The notes under the pieces are model-generated. The model saw only the letters and a program-made list of their open reading frames with translations. It was not told the origin of the DNA and searched no databases. Position numbers and translations under genes: made by a program. Shown here in pieces: positions 1 through 13,000 of a stretch of 64,000 nt of DNA (positions are counted from its first letter, which is position 1; the number at the start of each line of letters is the position of its first letter). The stretch is from Nautilus pompilius (taxonomy: Eukaryota; Mollusca; Cephalopoda; Nautilida; Nautilidae). The stretch is from the NCBI GenBank assembly GCA_018389105.1, contig JACATO010000600.1, positions 447,501-511,500 of the forward strand, written 5' to 3'.

Positions 1-3000
1 GATACATATACAGCATATACTGGTAATAATGTAAAAAACATACAGTAACTTACCAAAATGGAAGGAAAAAGCAGAGGAATACTGGTACTTATGTGGAGCC
101 AGTAAGAGTGACAGTTATCTCTGATGTGCCCTCGTTCGTATCAATCAGGATTTCCAGTTTACTTAAATGTCATGTATAATAATTACATGCAAAAATGGCC
201 AGTTTATTGCCAGTATTCAATAAGTGCTTGAAATCTGCCAAAAGCTTACACGTATTTCACCAATGTCATTATATGAATTTGGTTATGCTGTCAGAACATG
301 CTTGCTAAGGCAGCAACTCGCCAGATGTTCCTCTGGTCATTGTTGATGGGCCCGCACCCATCACCAATCAAATAACTCCTCTGTACATTGGTGGCTTAAA
401 AAAACATCTGGGAGGTAATGAATGAAGGGACTTTAAAAAATCAGACATTAAACAACAAAATCACATAGATACTTTTCTTTGTGGGTCACATGAGGGATAT
501 TGTACATATGGCATATTCTGTATATGCCAAATATACCTTTTGCTCCTTGGAATGTATCTTAAGGACCCCTGCTGCAGAACCACTGTTTTAAAATGATAAT
601 CTATAGGGTAAATTTTACATATACAGCTGTTACAATTCATTCTTAAAAAAATATAAACAATTTTGGTACAGTTTCTGAAAGAAATAATAAACTATAAAAA
701 GTAATTTTAACATCACAAGGTAAATAAAATGGGTGTGTGAAATCTAACTCAGTGAGTGAAGCTGGTGAAAAGAATCAATAATCATGGTACAATATTTGAG
801 GATGGTGCTAAAGCTCTATGGGTGCATAGTGCATATATAAGGGTTTCTGCATCATATTTCTTTAATATTTATAGCAGCACACAAAAGTAATGTTCAACCA
901 TTGGAAGTAACTCATGAATGATGTTTTCTGATGAAAGTCAATTTAATTTGGGTTGTCTGACAGAAGACTGTATAAATAGTGACATCAAGATGGCCACTAT
1001 GGTGTATGCTGAGGTTATGCAGCATGAGCATTAAAATGGTCACAATTTAATGGTATGGGGAGAAATCACTTGCCCATTACTCTAAGTTTCCCACTGGCCA
1101 AAGGAACCTGAATAAGATTCTAAGTCTAACAGTGCTTCCTCTTCATCAAAAACTGGCACCAGGGTTCGTTTTCCAGGATGATAATCCCAAAGCACACACA
1201 GACCAGAGTTATCATTAAATTCCTTAAAGCCAACAACACATCACAATGGAGAGGCCAACTATGTTCTCAGATCTATCACCCACTGAACATCACTTGTAGG
1301 CTTATAAGGCTCAATAATTCCCTTCCAGAGAACCTAGTGATCTTGGCATAGCTCTGACCACAGGAATGGCAAGAAGGGGTGATTGGATATCTCGTTTCAA
1401 GCATGTGCAATCAATGTAACAGCTGCATATAGTCCCAAAGTGTCTCACCCAATACTCACTATGCCAATCGCCTTAGTTTTTTTTTTTTTTTTACTTCTAG
1501 GATTCCAATAGAAACTGTAACTTCATTCCTCCATTATCACATTGCAATGAAATGCACTGGCTAATTTGGCTAAGAAATATCTTTTCCTATCACTTCTGAT
1601 CTGATTTCTTTGTGTTTTTTCACAAGATGAATTAAATATATGACAACAAATTCCAGTAGACCAGGATTTTTTGTACCAGTACATACACTAATTGTAATTG
1701 CACATCTAGTCATTTGATTGAAAAAAAAATAGTGTACAGCTGCACATACTATGCACATACTTTAACTTCTTAACGATGTCTTCCCACCGTTGTTTTTACA
1801 CTAATGAAAAAAAATGTTAACTACTGAATAACTGGTAATTAAGCTTTTGTGCAATTTATTTTCAATGTCTTCCACTGATTCTAATCATTAAAAAATTCTG
1901 TTTTTTTTTTTTTTTTAAATAAAACCATAGTAGGTGCCAATTAAACAAAAAAATTGATGATGAAAATTACTTCTGTAATGCACCGTCTCAGTAACTTGAT
2001 TCAAGTGAAGATAATGTCTGTATGATAATTACTTTCTTCTTTAGCAAAACAGTTTTGTTAGAAGAAAAAAAAAAACAAATTAGCAACATAATGAGTGAAT
2101 AATTTAGCAAAACATTTGAAATGCTGCAATTTGCATTACATTTCAGCAACAATCTGTCAAAAATGTCTTTTAAATCTCTCTATCCTAATTATATTTTAAA
2201 AATTTTGGTAAAAATAAACTAAGAAGAATTTTCTTTTTAAGTCAGATTCTATGTTATAAGCAAACAATTTTTAAAAACTGATTTATAGAGTTGCTCATGA
2301 AAAATGCAGGCAATTATCAAGTGCTTAGAAAATCAATTGATCTTAGTCATTGAATAGCATTTAAAAAGTAAAAAGTGCTCATTTATAAAACTTTTTTTTA
2401 ATGAGTTATTTTATGTGATAGTCATAATAAATAACACTGCTCGATCACATAACCAGTGGATATCCTACAATCAACCATGCGGTATTAAACCAAGACTATT
2501 ATGCTCAGGTGTGTGACTACATATACTGTTTGTTCATAAACATATGCTGCAAAAAACTGCTACATAGATGCAACTATTCACTGAATGTAATAATGACTTA
2601 TATATAAACAATAGTCTTCTGTAGGATAGACTAAACAAAGGATACTACTGCACCAGCTGATAAAATTTCTTCTTAATTCAAGGTATTTAAGAAGAATAGG
2701 AATTGTGCTGTCAGCTCTGAGATTATGTAGCAATAGCTTTTGTCACCAAATAGAGAATTCTTGCTTTGCTGGTTAAAGAATATTGATGGAATTTCTAGTC
2801 CATTAAAAACATTATTGAGAATAAAAGATGACCTTGTATAATTTATCTTCACCCCTGTACTAAACTAATTAATTTATGAATAACCATGGCATTAGACAAT
2901 CTGAAAACCAAATAGGCTGATCAGCTAAGACTGTGATCATACACTAGTCAGGATGCTTCTCAATTTTCAAAATCCAATAGCAAGTATTGTGGAGTTTTAT

Positions 3001-3944
3001 TTTGTTTTAAGAATCTACATATAAAATTGGAAAATTTATTAAAGTTATTCAGTATATTTACCAAGGCTGGCACCAATAAAATAACAGTTGCTAAGATAAT
3101 ATAAAGCTGCTAAAGGGGAAAACAGTTGATAAAATATGAATTTTGTAATCATATCATTACATATAACCTTTTGGTTTATAATGCAAAAAAAAAAAAGAAA
3201 ATTTTTGTTCATCTTTAATTAGAAAAAAACAAAAACATCTTTCAAATAGATTTCCCACAAAAAAGTTCAGAAAATGAAATGAAAGGCATTTTTAATGGCA
3301 TATCCATATAGTAGATGCAGTATTTTTTGAAAAGTCCCTATTTTAAATACAATGTTCTTTGATGAGCATGACAAATCACTCATTCACTGCAGAAAAACTT
3401 GACAGTGAATAATCAGACTCAAGTTAAACTTAATTAGCTGTGGTTGTTTTCTTGAACTTCTGTATTTAACTAATTTTAAGTAAAAGCTGAATTTGCTAAG
3501 ATCACATTTTTTTTGTTGCACGGTAGTTCTTAGGCCATCATCATCTCTGATCTTTTTGCATTCCTTATTTCAGACTTTCTTGGAAATTTTGCAATTGTTA
3601 ACTTACTAATGAATTTGAAAATTAAGGTTTGGCATTAACAGAAGTACTAAGAATGCAATATTCTCTTTAGTATTTGATTATCAACTTTATACATCCTTGT
3701 GTTGTTTTTGTTTTACAATTTTTAATGTGCAGAAGTCAGCAGATTTCAAAGCAGACTTGAGAAGATACGTTTGCCTCACCAGAATATTGGAGAAAATTAA
3801 ACTGGAGTTAAACATGAGACACCAAGCGTAAATAAAAATTATCAAAATAAATTGAAAAAAAGAAAATATATAGAAGACTTTAAGCGAAGGCAATGTGTAC
3901 AGAGTTTTACTTTCTATAGCTTATAATGTGAATAAAACTCTTAC
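1..3944 (-). other. Partial intron after exon H
   Basis: No further ADAMTS exon is visible here, so this is read as the start of a long intron running off the left edge. It holds a Tc1/mariner relic (900-1480, plus) and a short plus-strand stretch near 313-416 that can be read as a laminin-G-like peptide. The rest is AT-rich with homopolymer A/T runs. Confidence 0.6.
900..1480 (+). pseudogene. Tc1/mariner transposase relic
   Basis: Plus-strand fragments in the order of a Tc1-family DDE transposase. MMFSDESQFNL lies near 920-952 (the WSDESRF motif with the first catalytic Asp). VMVWG-like sequence lies near 1050 (ATGGTATGGGGAGAAATC). FQDDNPKAHT lies near 1172-1201 (the FQQDNDPKHT motif with the second Asp). 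SDLSPTEHHL and a stop lie near 1267-1300 (the SPDLNPIEHLW motif with the final Glu). Several stops and frame changes separate them, so it is dead. No terminal inverted repeats were found. Confidence 0.85.
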
Positions 3945-4082
3945 TTGAGGAACTTTAATATGTAGGCCCTACTGCACACAGACCAATGGAATCTACCATT
4001 TTTCCCCATTAATGATGGAGACATAACAGATCCCTCTTGTTTAGTACAATGATTTCCTTCTCCATCGTGATACATTCCAAAA
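3945..4082 (-). CDS. ADAMTS16/18: ADAMTS-like exon H: third zinc ligand and Met-turn
   Basis: 138 bp: one base completes Asn374, then 45 codons (375-419) plus two bases. The acceptor is TTTTATTTTGACAG and the donor is [23 protein letters not shown] supplies His379, the third zinc ligand. [11 protein letters not shown] carries the Met-turn methionine (394). [15 protein letters not shown] matches the family's F-W-S-CSR-YL-KFL. The protein must continue in an exon with phase-2 entry (expected near a CL-D-P motif and the disintegrin-like domain), which I could not find in 1-3944. Confidence 0.96.
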
Positions 4083-7000
4083 CTGTCAAAATAAAAGTCA
4101 AGAAAGAATGAAAATGTTTGTAAAAATATTTTTTTTAAAATTTCTATACAGATGAATAATATTTTAACATATTTTTTAAAAGGTACAATAAATTAAACAC
4201 TTGCAGCATCTGAAAAAAAAAAAGGGGGTTTATTCACCATAACCTCCACTACTACAAATGAATTCTGACTAAGAAAAGTGTCCTCTTAGAATAGCAAGCT
4301 GGCTAATCTTGTTCATTTTTCTTGCTTTATTTTCTCTGCTGGCCTCACAGATTTCTTCTAGGCACATTGAAATTAAGAGATCTAGTAGGGATTTTTGGTA
4401 GGTTTGATCCTGGATAATATGGAAAGATTATTGGGTTCCCTGGTCTATATTAAATTATGAATGCGATTCAGGACTGACAATTACTAAATTGGAGATGGCT
4501 CATGATGGTAATGAGTTACTGAAGGTAGATTTTAGTTTAGCTTTGCTGCAACATGGAGGAAACATGCCTTATAGATACAATTCATTTCAATTCTATTGCT
4601 TTTTTTTCTATCAAGCTACTACCCATAGTATATCTAGTTGTACGGCCAAAAATTTCTATGAATGGCCACACAGTGAAAATCCATAATTATTTTGAAAAAA
4701 TGAACCCTTTATGAGATCGCACCTTAAATCTCTAGCCCTCAAACTAATGTTAAACACTTAAAGCCTGGAAGCATTCTAGTGAATCTACGTTGAATACTTC
4801 CTAGTATTTCATTATCCTTTCTTAAAAATCAACTTCTCACCTGCATAGAATCTTCAAGGTAGATAAACTAAATGTGTTTGATAGTCTGGTTAATTATTCA
4901 TAACTGTTTGTTACCTTTGTTAGCAGCTAAAGTACTGTTCTTCACATTCGAGTTTTCATAACAACTCCAATCCTTTCCTGAAACTGTTTTCTAATCTAGT
5001 ATCTGCATATAAAGCTGATTATAATTTACTAATTTACTCTTAGAATAATTTGATTACTTTTTTCGTTTTATACTTTACTGACCAATCCAATAACTAATTA
5101 AATTTGGTCTGAAATTTTTTGTCGTCGTCTTTCTTTTTTTTTCCTGTATTAACTCCAGCACAAGTTTTCATTTCATCTGCAAACCTCCTGATATTTACAT
5201 CTACCACACTAACATGTAGTTATAGCAGTCTAGTTGTTAGATTACTGGACTACTAAGGTCAAGAGCCGAGTTTGAATCCCACCTCCATACTATGGGTTCT
5301 TCTCAGTCTTCTTCCAAGCTGACCCCATGAATCTCTCCTCAGTTTTCTCCCACATCCAAAAATGAAGAGCTCTAATAGGGATTTCCTTGCTGAGGCAGAG
5401 ACACCTCTTTACATCTAAATTAGGTTATGGTGGAAGAGGCCTTGATACATATCCCTTTATAATTTCACAATGGAAAGGAAATTTACCTCCTGCAAGAGAT
5501 GCTCACAAAAACTTACTTGTCTTCCAGAAATTCAAGTAGATTTCTTATATAAGATTTTAAAGCCTTAAACCTATGCTGAGAATTGTTAAATCATATTTCT
5601 AAATTTCTATTTGGTGATATTATTACTGAAATAGTAAAAACCTGAAGCTCTGTTTCTATTTTGTGACATCATTAATTCATTCTATTTAGTTAGAGTCAGT
5701 CATTATCAATCCATAATGGAATGAAGGCCTCAGCATGGCATTAACAGTTTTCCTGATTCACTACCAACAGTTTCATCAAACTACTCTTTTAAATTTAATC
5801 TCTTCTCATTATGCATCCTTCAAATCATTTTCTTTCCTGCATAGATTTCACTACATCCTTCATTTTTAGTGCTAATTTAATGGTATTTCTGTCTCTTCTA
5901 GTTATTTCTGATCATTCTTGTCACCACATCATGTTGTGCAGTCTTCATTTTTGCTCCATTTCCATTGTCACCCATGTCTCCAGTGCATTTAACATTGCGG
6001 ATGGTGTATATTTGTCAAAGACTTTCTTGTAGAGGCAAATGGCAGAACCCCTTCATGTCCAGATTATATTTACTAATATAATCATTGATGTAATTAAACT
6101 TAAAGCATTATTTTTATCTATCAATGCCATTAGGACAAATCTATTTTGTGTTTCTTTTATTATAACGCAAACAAGTCAATCCAAAATGGAGGCACAAAGG
6201 ATTGATATTTAAAAGAATTTCTTTAGCAATAGAATTATAAATAAATAGAATAACGTGCTGTCAGTGGTCATCTATAGTATTTGTGTAAACCAGTTAACCA
6301 TATCTACACTCATCTGCTTACCCTATATGCAGAAAGGAATTATTGTAAAAGGCAGGATGGCTTCCTGCCACCTTATAATAACTATATTACATTAAATACT
6401 AAAAGCACTGTACGATGACACATCTATTTACTATGATCAAAAATCTGTAATAAGGGATTAAAATGTTACCAAAAATAGTTTATTTAAACCTAAATGCTTT
6501 GATTTCATTACAGCATTTCTATTTCAACTGGATTTTATTTGAATATCCATAGTGTGTATGTGTTTGTGTGTATCAAAGCAAATTGTCCTTGTGTGTTTTT
6601 GGTAATGCCCCTGAAATCACAAGTTCTGATGTCATTGTGTGTTTTTAATGACAAAGATGAACCATTTTTTATTCCATAAACTGATATATTGCTAAGTGAA
6701 ACAAATTTGCCTTTTATGTTGAAAAGTCAACAATTTCCATTAATTCCATCTTTTATTATAATGTTGAATAAATCACAAAGACAAACTTTTGAGCATGTAG
6801 GAGTAATTTTTATCTGAAGCAGTGTTTTTTTTCACAGATGACACAAATAAGATAATTTGAGGATGTTTGTTGTTGAGGATAAGAACCAAAGAAAATTACT
6901 GAAAAATGAAAAAGTGTTCATGAGAGATGTAATATACCATGAAATATTTGATTGATTAGTGAGAATCAAAATAAGCAACATGAATCAGTAATGCAACTTA

Positions 7001-10000
7001 TTTATTATATTTTGGCTGCTTAACTAAATTCTCTGTGGCTAGTTATCCCATTTGGCTAGATGGTAGTAATTATATATAATAGACATAAGTATAGTAAAAA
7101 ATATATAAATTCATAATATATATAAATAACATATATATATAAGCCAGTTATCATTCTTTTGAGCAGGGGAAGGAAAGGTGGCAATTTTAATTTCACTTTC
7201 CCTATGGCCTATCTAATATTTGTTTTCAAATACATTTATCTGTCTTGGTCATTTATGACAAGCAAGCATACTGAATTCTATCTGTTCTATACTGTCAATC
7301 TATTAAATTAAATAAAATGAGAAAATGTGGGATTACCTACTTGTGACCCATTTCATGTGCAATGGTCAAGGCAGTACCAAGACCTGTGTCCTCGTTTATT
7401 GTGCAGCTTCGAACTCTGTTGCACATTCCTTCTATAGGAGCAAATCCTGCAAAATTTGTGAGTGAGAATATATACTGTTGTTGTTAAATATTGTCAGCAC
7501 GATTAAGAAGCTGAATAAAAGAAATAATGTGAAAAACAAACTTTCTTCCTGTTATTAGCAGTGGTGGTTCAGAAGCAGAGAGAGAGAGCACGAGCACTAA
7601 ATACATGGGTCAAGAACCCATGTTTTGAGCTAGAAGTCTCAGACAAAAAAAAAAAAAAAATCCTGAGAAGTTTGAACTTTAACCCAGGATATCGTGAGGT
7701 TTTCGCCAAACTCTGTTGATTAGAATTTCCTAGGTGAGCAAGGATCAAAAGAAATCTTAACTTAGAAGTCCCTTCTTACAACAACAGAGAAAGCCAGCCA
7801 ATTTTTTTGTCAGACACGATGAGATGGCCCACAATTCCCCACTCCCCCTCTGTTAGATCGATTGAGGAAGAGAGAAATCTAAATATACAGGAGGGTTAAA
7901 CAAACAGTTTAATCCAAGCAAAAAAGAAAATGAATATTTATTTAGAAAAGTACCTTTCATTTTATTTATTTTATTTATTCAACATGAAAGAAAACTCCCT
8001 CATTTTCTGTTAGATAGTCATTTAAAATTGGTTTTTGAGAAAGAATTAGGGATAATTATGAGTAAAAAAAGTTTTAGTGCCTTGGTTCATCCATAAAATC
8101 TTAAACACAAAGCAGTAAAAGATATTAAAACTACCTAGTTTAGTTTACAAACATTTATATATATATATATATAGGTTTTAAATTTGTAACCTATTTTTTT
8201 AATTTTTTAAAATTATTTCAGTCATCAATAGTTAAAAATACTAGCGGATACAATTATAAACAGACTAAACTGCTTACAACATTTGACAGCAGGAAATATT
8301 GTTTTAGCAACAAAATTATGAACAGAATACACTACCAGCAGCAGTCAATGATCGCTCTATAACCTGCATACAAATCACAATGAATACTACTTTCATACCC
8401 TGGAAGCTTTGCAGAACTCATAACAACAACTTGGCTCCTTACACTAACACGAATCAAATGTTACAAATTCCTTTGGTTTTGTAATAGTCATTTTTCTTCT
8501 TTTATTTGAGAGGCTTCATTGTTTTTCTGTTAAAAACCAAGAAAAGATTTTATTTATCAATTTAAAAGAAAATTTTAGCCGAAAAGCTGTGCTACAGCTT
8601 TTGTGTTTCACTTATAAATGTCAAGTCAATCACTATTACATTTTTATCATTAATACACCAACATTTTCTTTAAAATGCTGATCAACTGCATATATGTTAA
8701 CAGTATAAGGAGACTATAATGATAAACTTTTTTAGCTTTCTTGCTATTGTATAATACTGGTGTAATCTTTAAATGGGAAAACAAATAATAGAAATAACAG
8801 GTTTCTCTGACTTTTCTCATTTAATGCTTACCTCAATAAAAAAGCTTGCAGAAACCATTGGGTTCACTAGCTTTACAATCCACAATATGCAAGTTTAATA
8901 AAATTGCAAGATAAAAAATACCTTTCTCCACACTAATATATACTTTGAAACATTTCACTAAAACAAATACCATGTTTCTTTAAGTTGACAGAGCTGTGAA
9001 GTGAAAGTTCAGAAGATTGTATCACACAACTTTCACTTAAAAGATAATTGAAGATCTCATGATAAATTTTTGTAAGATTAATGTCTACAGTTAGCAAATT
9101 TCAGTGCAATCTCTTTATGGCACAGAAATTTGTTCCATTACAGATCATTTTAACAATAAAATATTGTTTGACAAGGCACTTCTAATGATTAGTTTTGTAT
9201 CCAAATTTTCAGGAACCCCTAATCTCACCCCTGTTCTCATTAAACTGGGTAGCATAAGTAAAAAAAAAATAGCTTAAACATCCAAAAATAGAATGGATGT
9301 GTATTCTCTTCCAAAAAACAATTTATGTTTATAAAAGAAACCATACTAGCAAATCTCAAGGATCATAATCCAACCCCCTGACCACTACAGGTAAGTGTAG
9401 GTATCATCAACAGACCATTGATAGTAAGTATTACAAAACACAAAAAATACAGTTTGAAACGGTTAATATTGATGAATCTTCTTTGGAACCCATGTAACAC
9501 GTAAAGTAAACAACAATGGAGTCTATATTTCTGCTAGTGTTTGAGAGCACAAAAATACATTTGAAAAGAAGAAAACATTTTTAATGCAATCAAACCTTAT
9601 TATAATTAATACAACAGAAAAGAAAACTTAAAATCAATTATTATTTGGATAATTTTTCTTTATCCCTTTTTTAAATAAACAATAATTTTTATCTCTTTAT
9701 TAGAATATCCTTTTTTTCCCAAAACTACACTAATTTTTCCAAAATGTACATGGATCAAGATGAAAACCAAAATATTTGAATAAAAACCAATATAAAATAA
9801 GCTTAGTTAGTTTTCTTTGATACTAAATACAAAGGAAAAGGTAGGCTTCATCTAAATTGTATGAGCTATTTTGATGTATAATTGTGTAAGTTCACATGCA
9901 TGCAGCCATTTATTTGTGTGTAGACATTTCATTAAAGAACTCATTCACTGGCATTAAACATTTATGACAGAATACAAAACTGGACCCACTGTTGGTGCCT

Positions 10001-13000
10001 TTAGGAGATACAGCTGTTGCCTGAGCAGTTCAGTTGTCATGCTTGAAATTGGTTTCACAATTGATTTCATTCACACGGCATGCAAGTGATGTGTATTAAT
10101 GTTTCTTATAAATAATGATTTACACAGCATACCCTAACTCATCAACCCAAAGAACCAAAATTGCACTAGGCATTTTACTTTACTTTTAATTTTACTTCTA
10201 AAACCAGATCTGGCTTATAACAAACTAGTCATCCTACAAACCACACATTTGTAATTTAGGTGTTGTTTATAAAGTCTGTTATCTATGTGATTTATACTGT
10301 TTCCTTAACTTTGTTATTGTCTTTTCTTAAATCAATGCAATCAATAATGATTGAAATTTTCAGTGACAGAGTAATTACTGACCCAAGGTATCACATGGAG
10401 CATTCTTGTTAGAACACAAATCCACTCCAGTAAGCAAGATGGCATGGTCATGCTGTCTTCCATTTGCCCCAACCAGCACTGCTTGCCAAGAACAGAAACT
10501 ATTCAGTGTTGTATCTGCATGATGTCCAATGGATAAGCCTGGCTACCATTCAAAAAAAGAAACCATGTTAGTAAATCTGTATTTAAAGAAAGCTTTAGTT
10601 ATCAACAAATTCATTTTATTCTAAAAAAAGGTTATAAGTGATCATAAATCCTTATTTATAGCTTATCCCAAGCAATAGTGAAATGAAAATGGGCTTTGTA
10701 TATGTATATGCATGATAACGGTTATTTTTTATTGATAATAGCCACTATTTTTTCATTTGTGAGAGTAGCACATGCTCAATGAACTAATTTAAATATAGAT
10801 GGTTTGAATCCTTCGTATAACATGCAGTTGGATTTAATAAAACCAGCTTTCACAAGCTCTAAAAGAAAAAAAATTTTTTTCAAAATGAATTTAAAATTGT
10901 ATGCCAAACAAAGGAACAATATCTTTAAAATTTATGCTTCTTTGTGAAAAAAAATTACTGCAAATGTTTTGAATAATACCGAAGTCAAAATAACAATGTG
11001 GATTGATTACATGAATTTCAGGAACGCCAGCTAAAAGATGAGAATACTTACTCTTTTTTAATGCTACTATGTATGCTATCAATATTTTTTTTTGTTTCAC
11101 TTTGAAATAAAACACTACAAATTTTGATGTTTCAGATAAGGTCAAAACATTTTATTCATTAAAAATATATACACTGGATAGCCACTTTATTAAGACTTTA
11201 CCCCTCCAGACTTGGTCTTGATCTGAGCTACAGATGAAAATTAGGTTCACCACATGATGTGACAGGTGATATCTGTAGGATTAGCACATTTGCAATCAGT
11301 CTGACAAATAAAGCAAAAGACATTTGAGCATGTAAAAGAGTGGGTGCATGTCTAGCAGGTGTCAAAAACGGCCAAAATAGTTTATTTGCTAGGCTACTCC
11401 AAGACACCAGTTATCAGAGTCTTTCACAGCAATGACAAAAGGTGAAGAAAATGTCTGGAGCAAAAGGACGTGTGGCCACAACAATGTAGTGAAAGAGGAA
11501 GGCAGTTAGTCAAAATGGCAAAATCTAACCATCAACAAACAATAAGCCAACTGACAGAAACATTCAAGATACTGAATTCCACACCTATTTATATCCATAC
11601 CTTGCAAAGATTATTGCAACAAATGGATTATGGCAATATGAAACCATTTCATAAACTACTGATTCCAGTTTCTAACATAAAAAAAGCCTCTTGTGATGTT
11701 GGAAAAGGTGATGTGATCTGACAAATCGCACTTCACCATTTTTTTTACTGATAGGAGAAAACAGATTCGGGAAAAGCCAAACAAATCACTTGTCCACTAT
11801 TGTGTAGTCCAATCTGTCCAGGCCTCATGGACTCATGGTTTGGAGCATATTTTTCTGGCATATCCTGAGCCTCTTGGCTCAGTTAGAAGGCAGAATGAAT
11901 GCCAAAGCTTACCTCAGTAACATTTCCACTCAGGTTCATCCAGTAATGCTTTGTGTGTACCATGAGGGGATGACTACTTCTAAGACGACAATCTTCCCAT
12001 TCATCATGCCCACATTATACATTATTGTTTTTAGGAACATGAGAGAAATTTCAGGCATCCTCCATGGCCAGCATAGTCCCTGGATCTCAATCCAATTGAG
12101 CAACTGTGGGATAAACTTGAAAAACACATTCACCATCACAATCCTCTCCATACCTCACTCTATACATTTTAATCAACATTAATGAATGAATAGAGAAATA
12201 TCCCTCAGGACACATCCCAGCACCATGTGGATTCTATGCCATGTCATGTCAACACTGTTATTTGGGCAAGAAGTGAATCGACCTGTTATTAGGTATAAGT
12301 CCTAATAAAGTGGCCTGTCAATGCATATATATATACATAACGATCCCTACCATAATAATTTTAACATCATAGGTTTCATACACAAATATTTATTCTGAAA
12401 TACATATACAATAATTGGTCAAAAGGCCATTTGTCAGTATTTGGTGTAGTCTAAACAATTGCTCTGATCCAGATTTTCCAAAGTTTGTGGGTATTCCTTC
12501 AATTGTTGCTGTTTGTTCTTGGTAATTTGTCCCTAAATTGTCTTTAGAGATGCTCACAAAAGTCTTCCATAATGCTTATATCAGGGCCAAAAAAGCAAAT
12601 GCAGTCTATTCAATGTTTTTCGGGCTGTAGTGGTTCTAGATATGTAGTATGTTGTTTCATCTTTCTGCATAATATGGTAATTACAGTTGAGAATCTCTTA
12701 ATCAAATATTAGCTGTAGGCTAGACATGTAGCCAAAAAGAATTCAAAATCTATTTTACTTCCTACTGAACTGATAAAAGTCTAACTCAGTGTGAATAGCA
12801 CAATCTGCCAATGTGCATGGAGCTAAGATGATGGCTTTTATTAATTCTATCCTGGTTTCTAATGAGTAGTGTATTCAGTATAGCTATGTCTGTGCACAGT
12901 GTGGTGACACAGCAACAGCTAATATGGATTATTCAATATTACTACAAATTCAGTAGACAATAGCCCATTCTGTGTATACATTGAAAGAGGAAGAATGTTC

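Larger units (their letters stand above)
4083..7340 (-). other. Intron between exons G and H
   Basis: 3.3 kb, splitting the zinc-binding motif after the second histidine. It contains a tRNA-derived SINE copy (about 5215-5420, plus) and a possible older fragment of the same family (about 4325-4400). Otherwise it is unremarkable AT-rich sequence with a TA-rich patch near 7070-7140. Confidence 0.85.
11172..12323 (+). mobile_element. Tc1-like DNA transposon with terminal inverted repeats, defective
   Basis: About 1.15 kb, bounded by inverted repeats that share GCCACTTTATTA and continue into GACTT. The left flank is TA (11170-11171); the right is CA (12324-12325), consistent with a mutated TA target duplication. 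Inside, a transposase can be followed in pieces on the plus strand: GTTTGGAGCATATTTTTCTG near 11839 (V-W-G-I-F-F/SWH), NAKAYLS near 11900 and [15 protein letters not shown] near 12081-12125 (the SPDLNPIEHLWD motif). Frames break repeatedly and the middle is shortened against a full Tc1 element of about 1.3-1.6 kb. TIRs reading CCACTTTATTAGG are, from memory, typical of a Tc1-like family widespread in fish genomes. Confidence 0.88.

Noticed and set aside
540-600. GGACCCCTG...AGAACCACTG, reminiscent of a hAT terminus
   Set aside because: No matching opposite end or target duplication could be found nearby.
1-3944. Search for the next ADAMTS exon (disintegrin-like domain) on minus
   Set aside because: No phase-2 exon with the expected cysteine pattern was found; it probably lies left of the window.
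11835-12182. 115-codon plus frame and 71-codon minus frame inside 11936-12151
   Set aside because: Both are by-products of the degraded Tc1-like transposon; the transposase motifs switch frames through this region.
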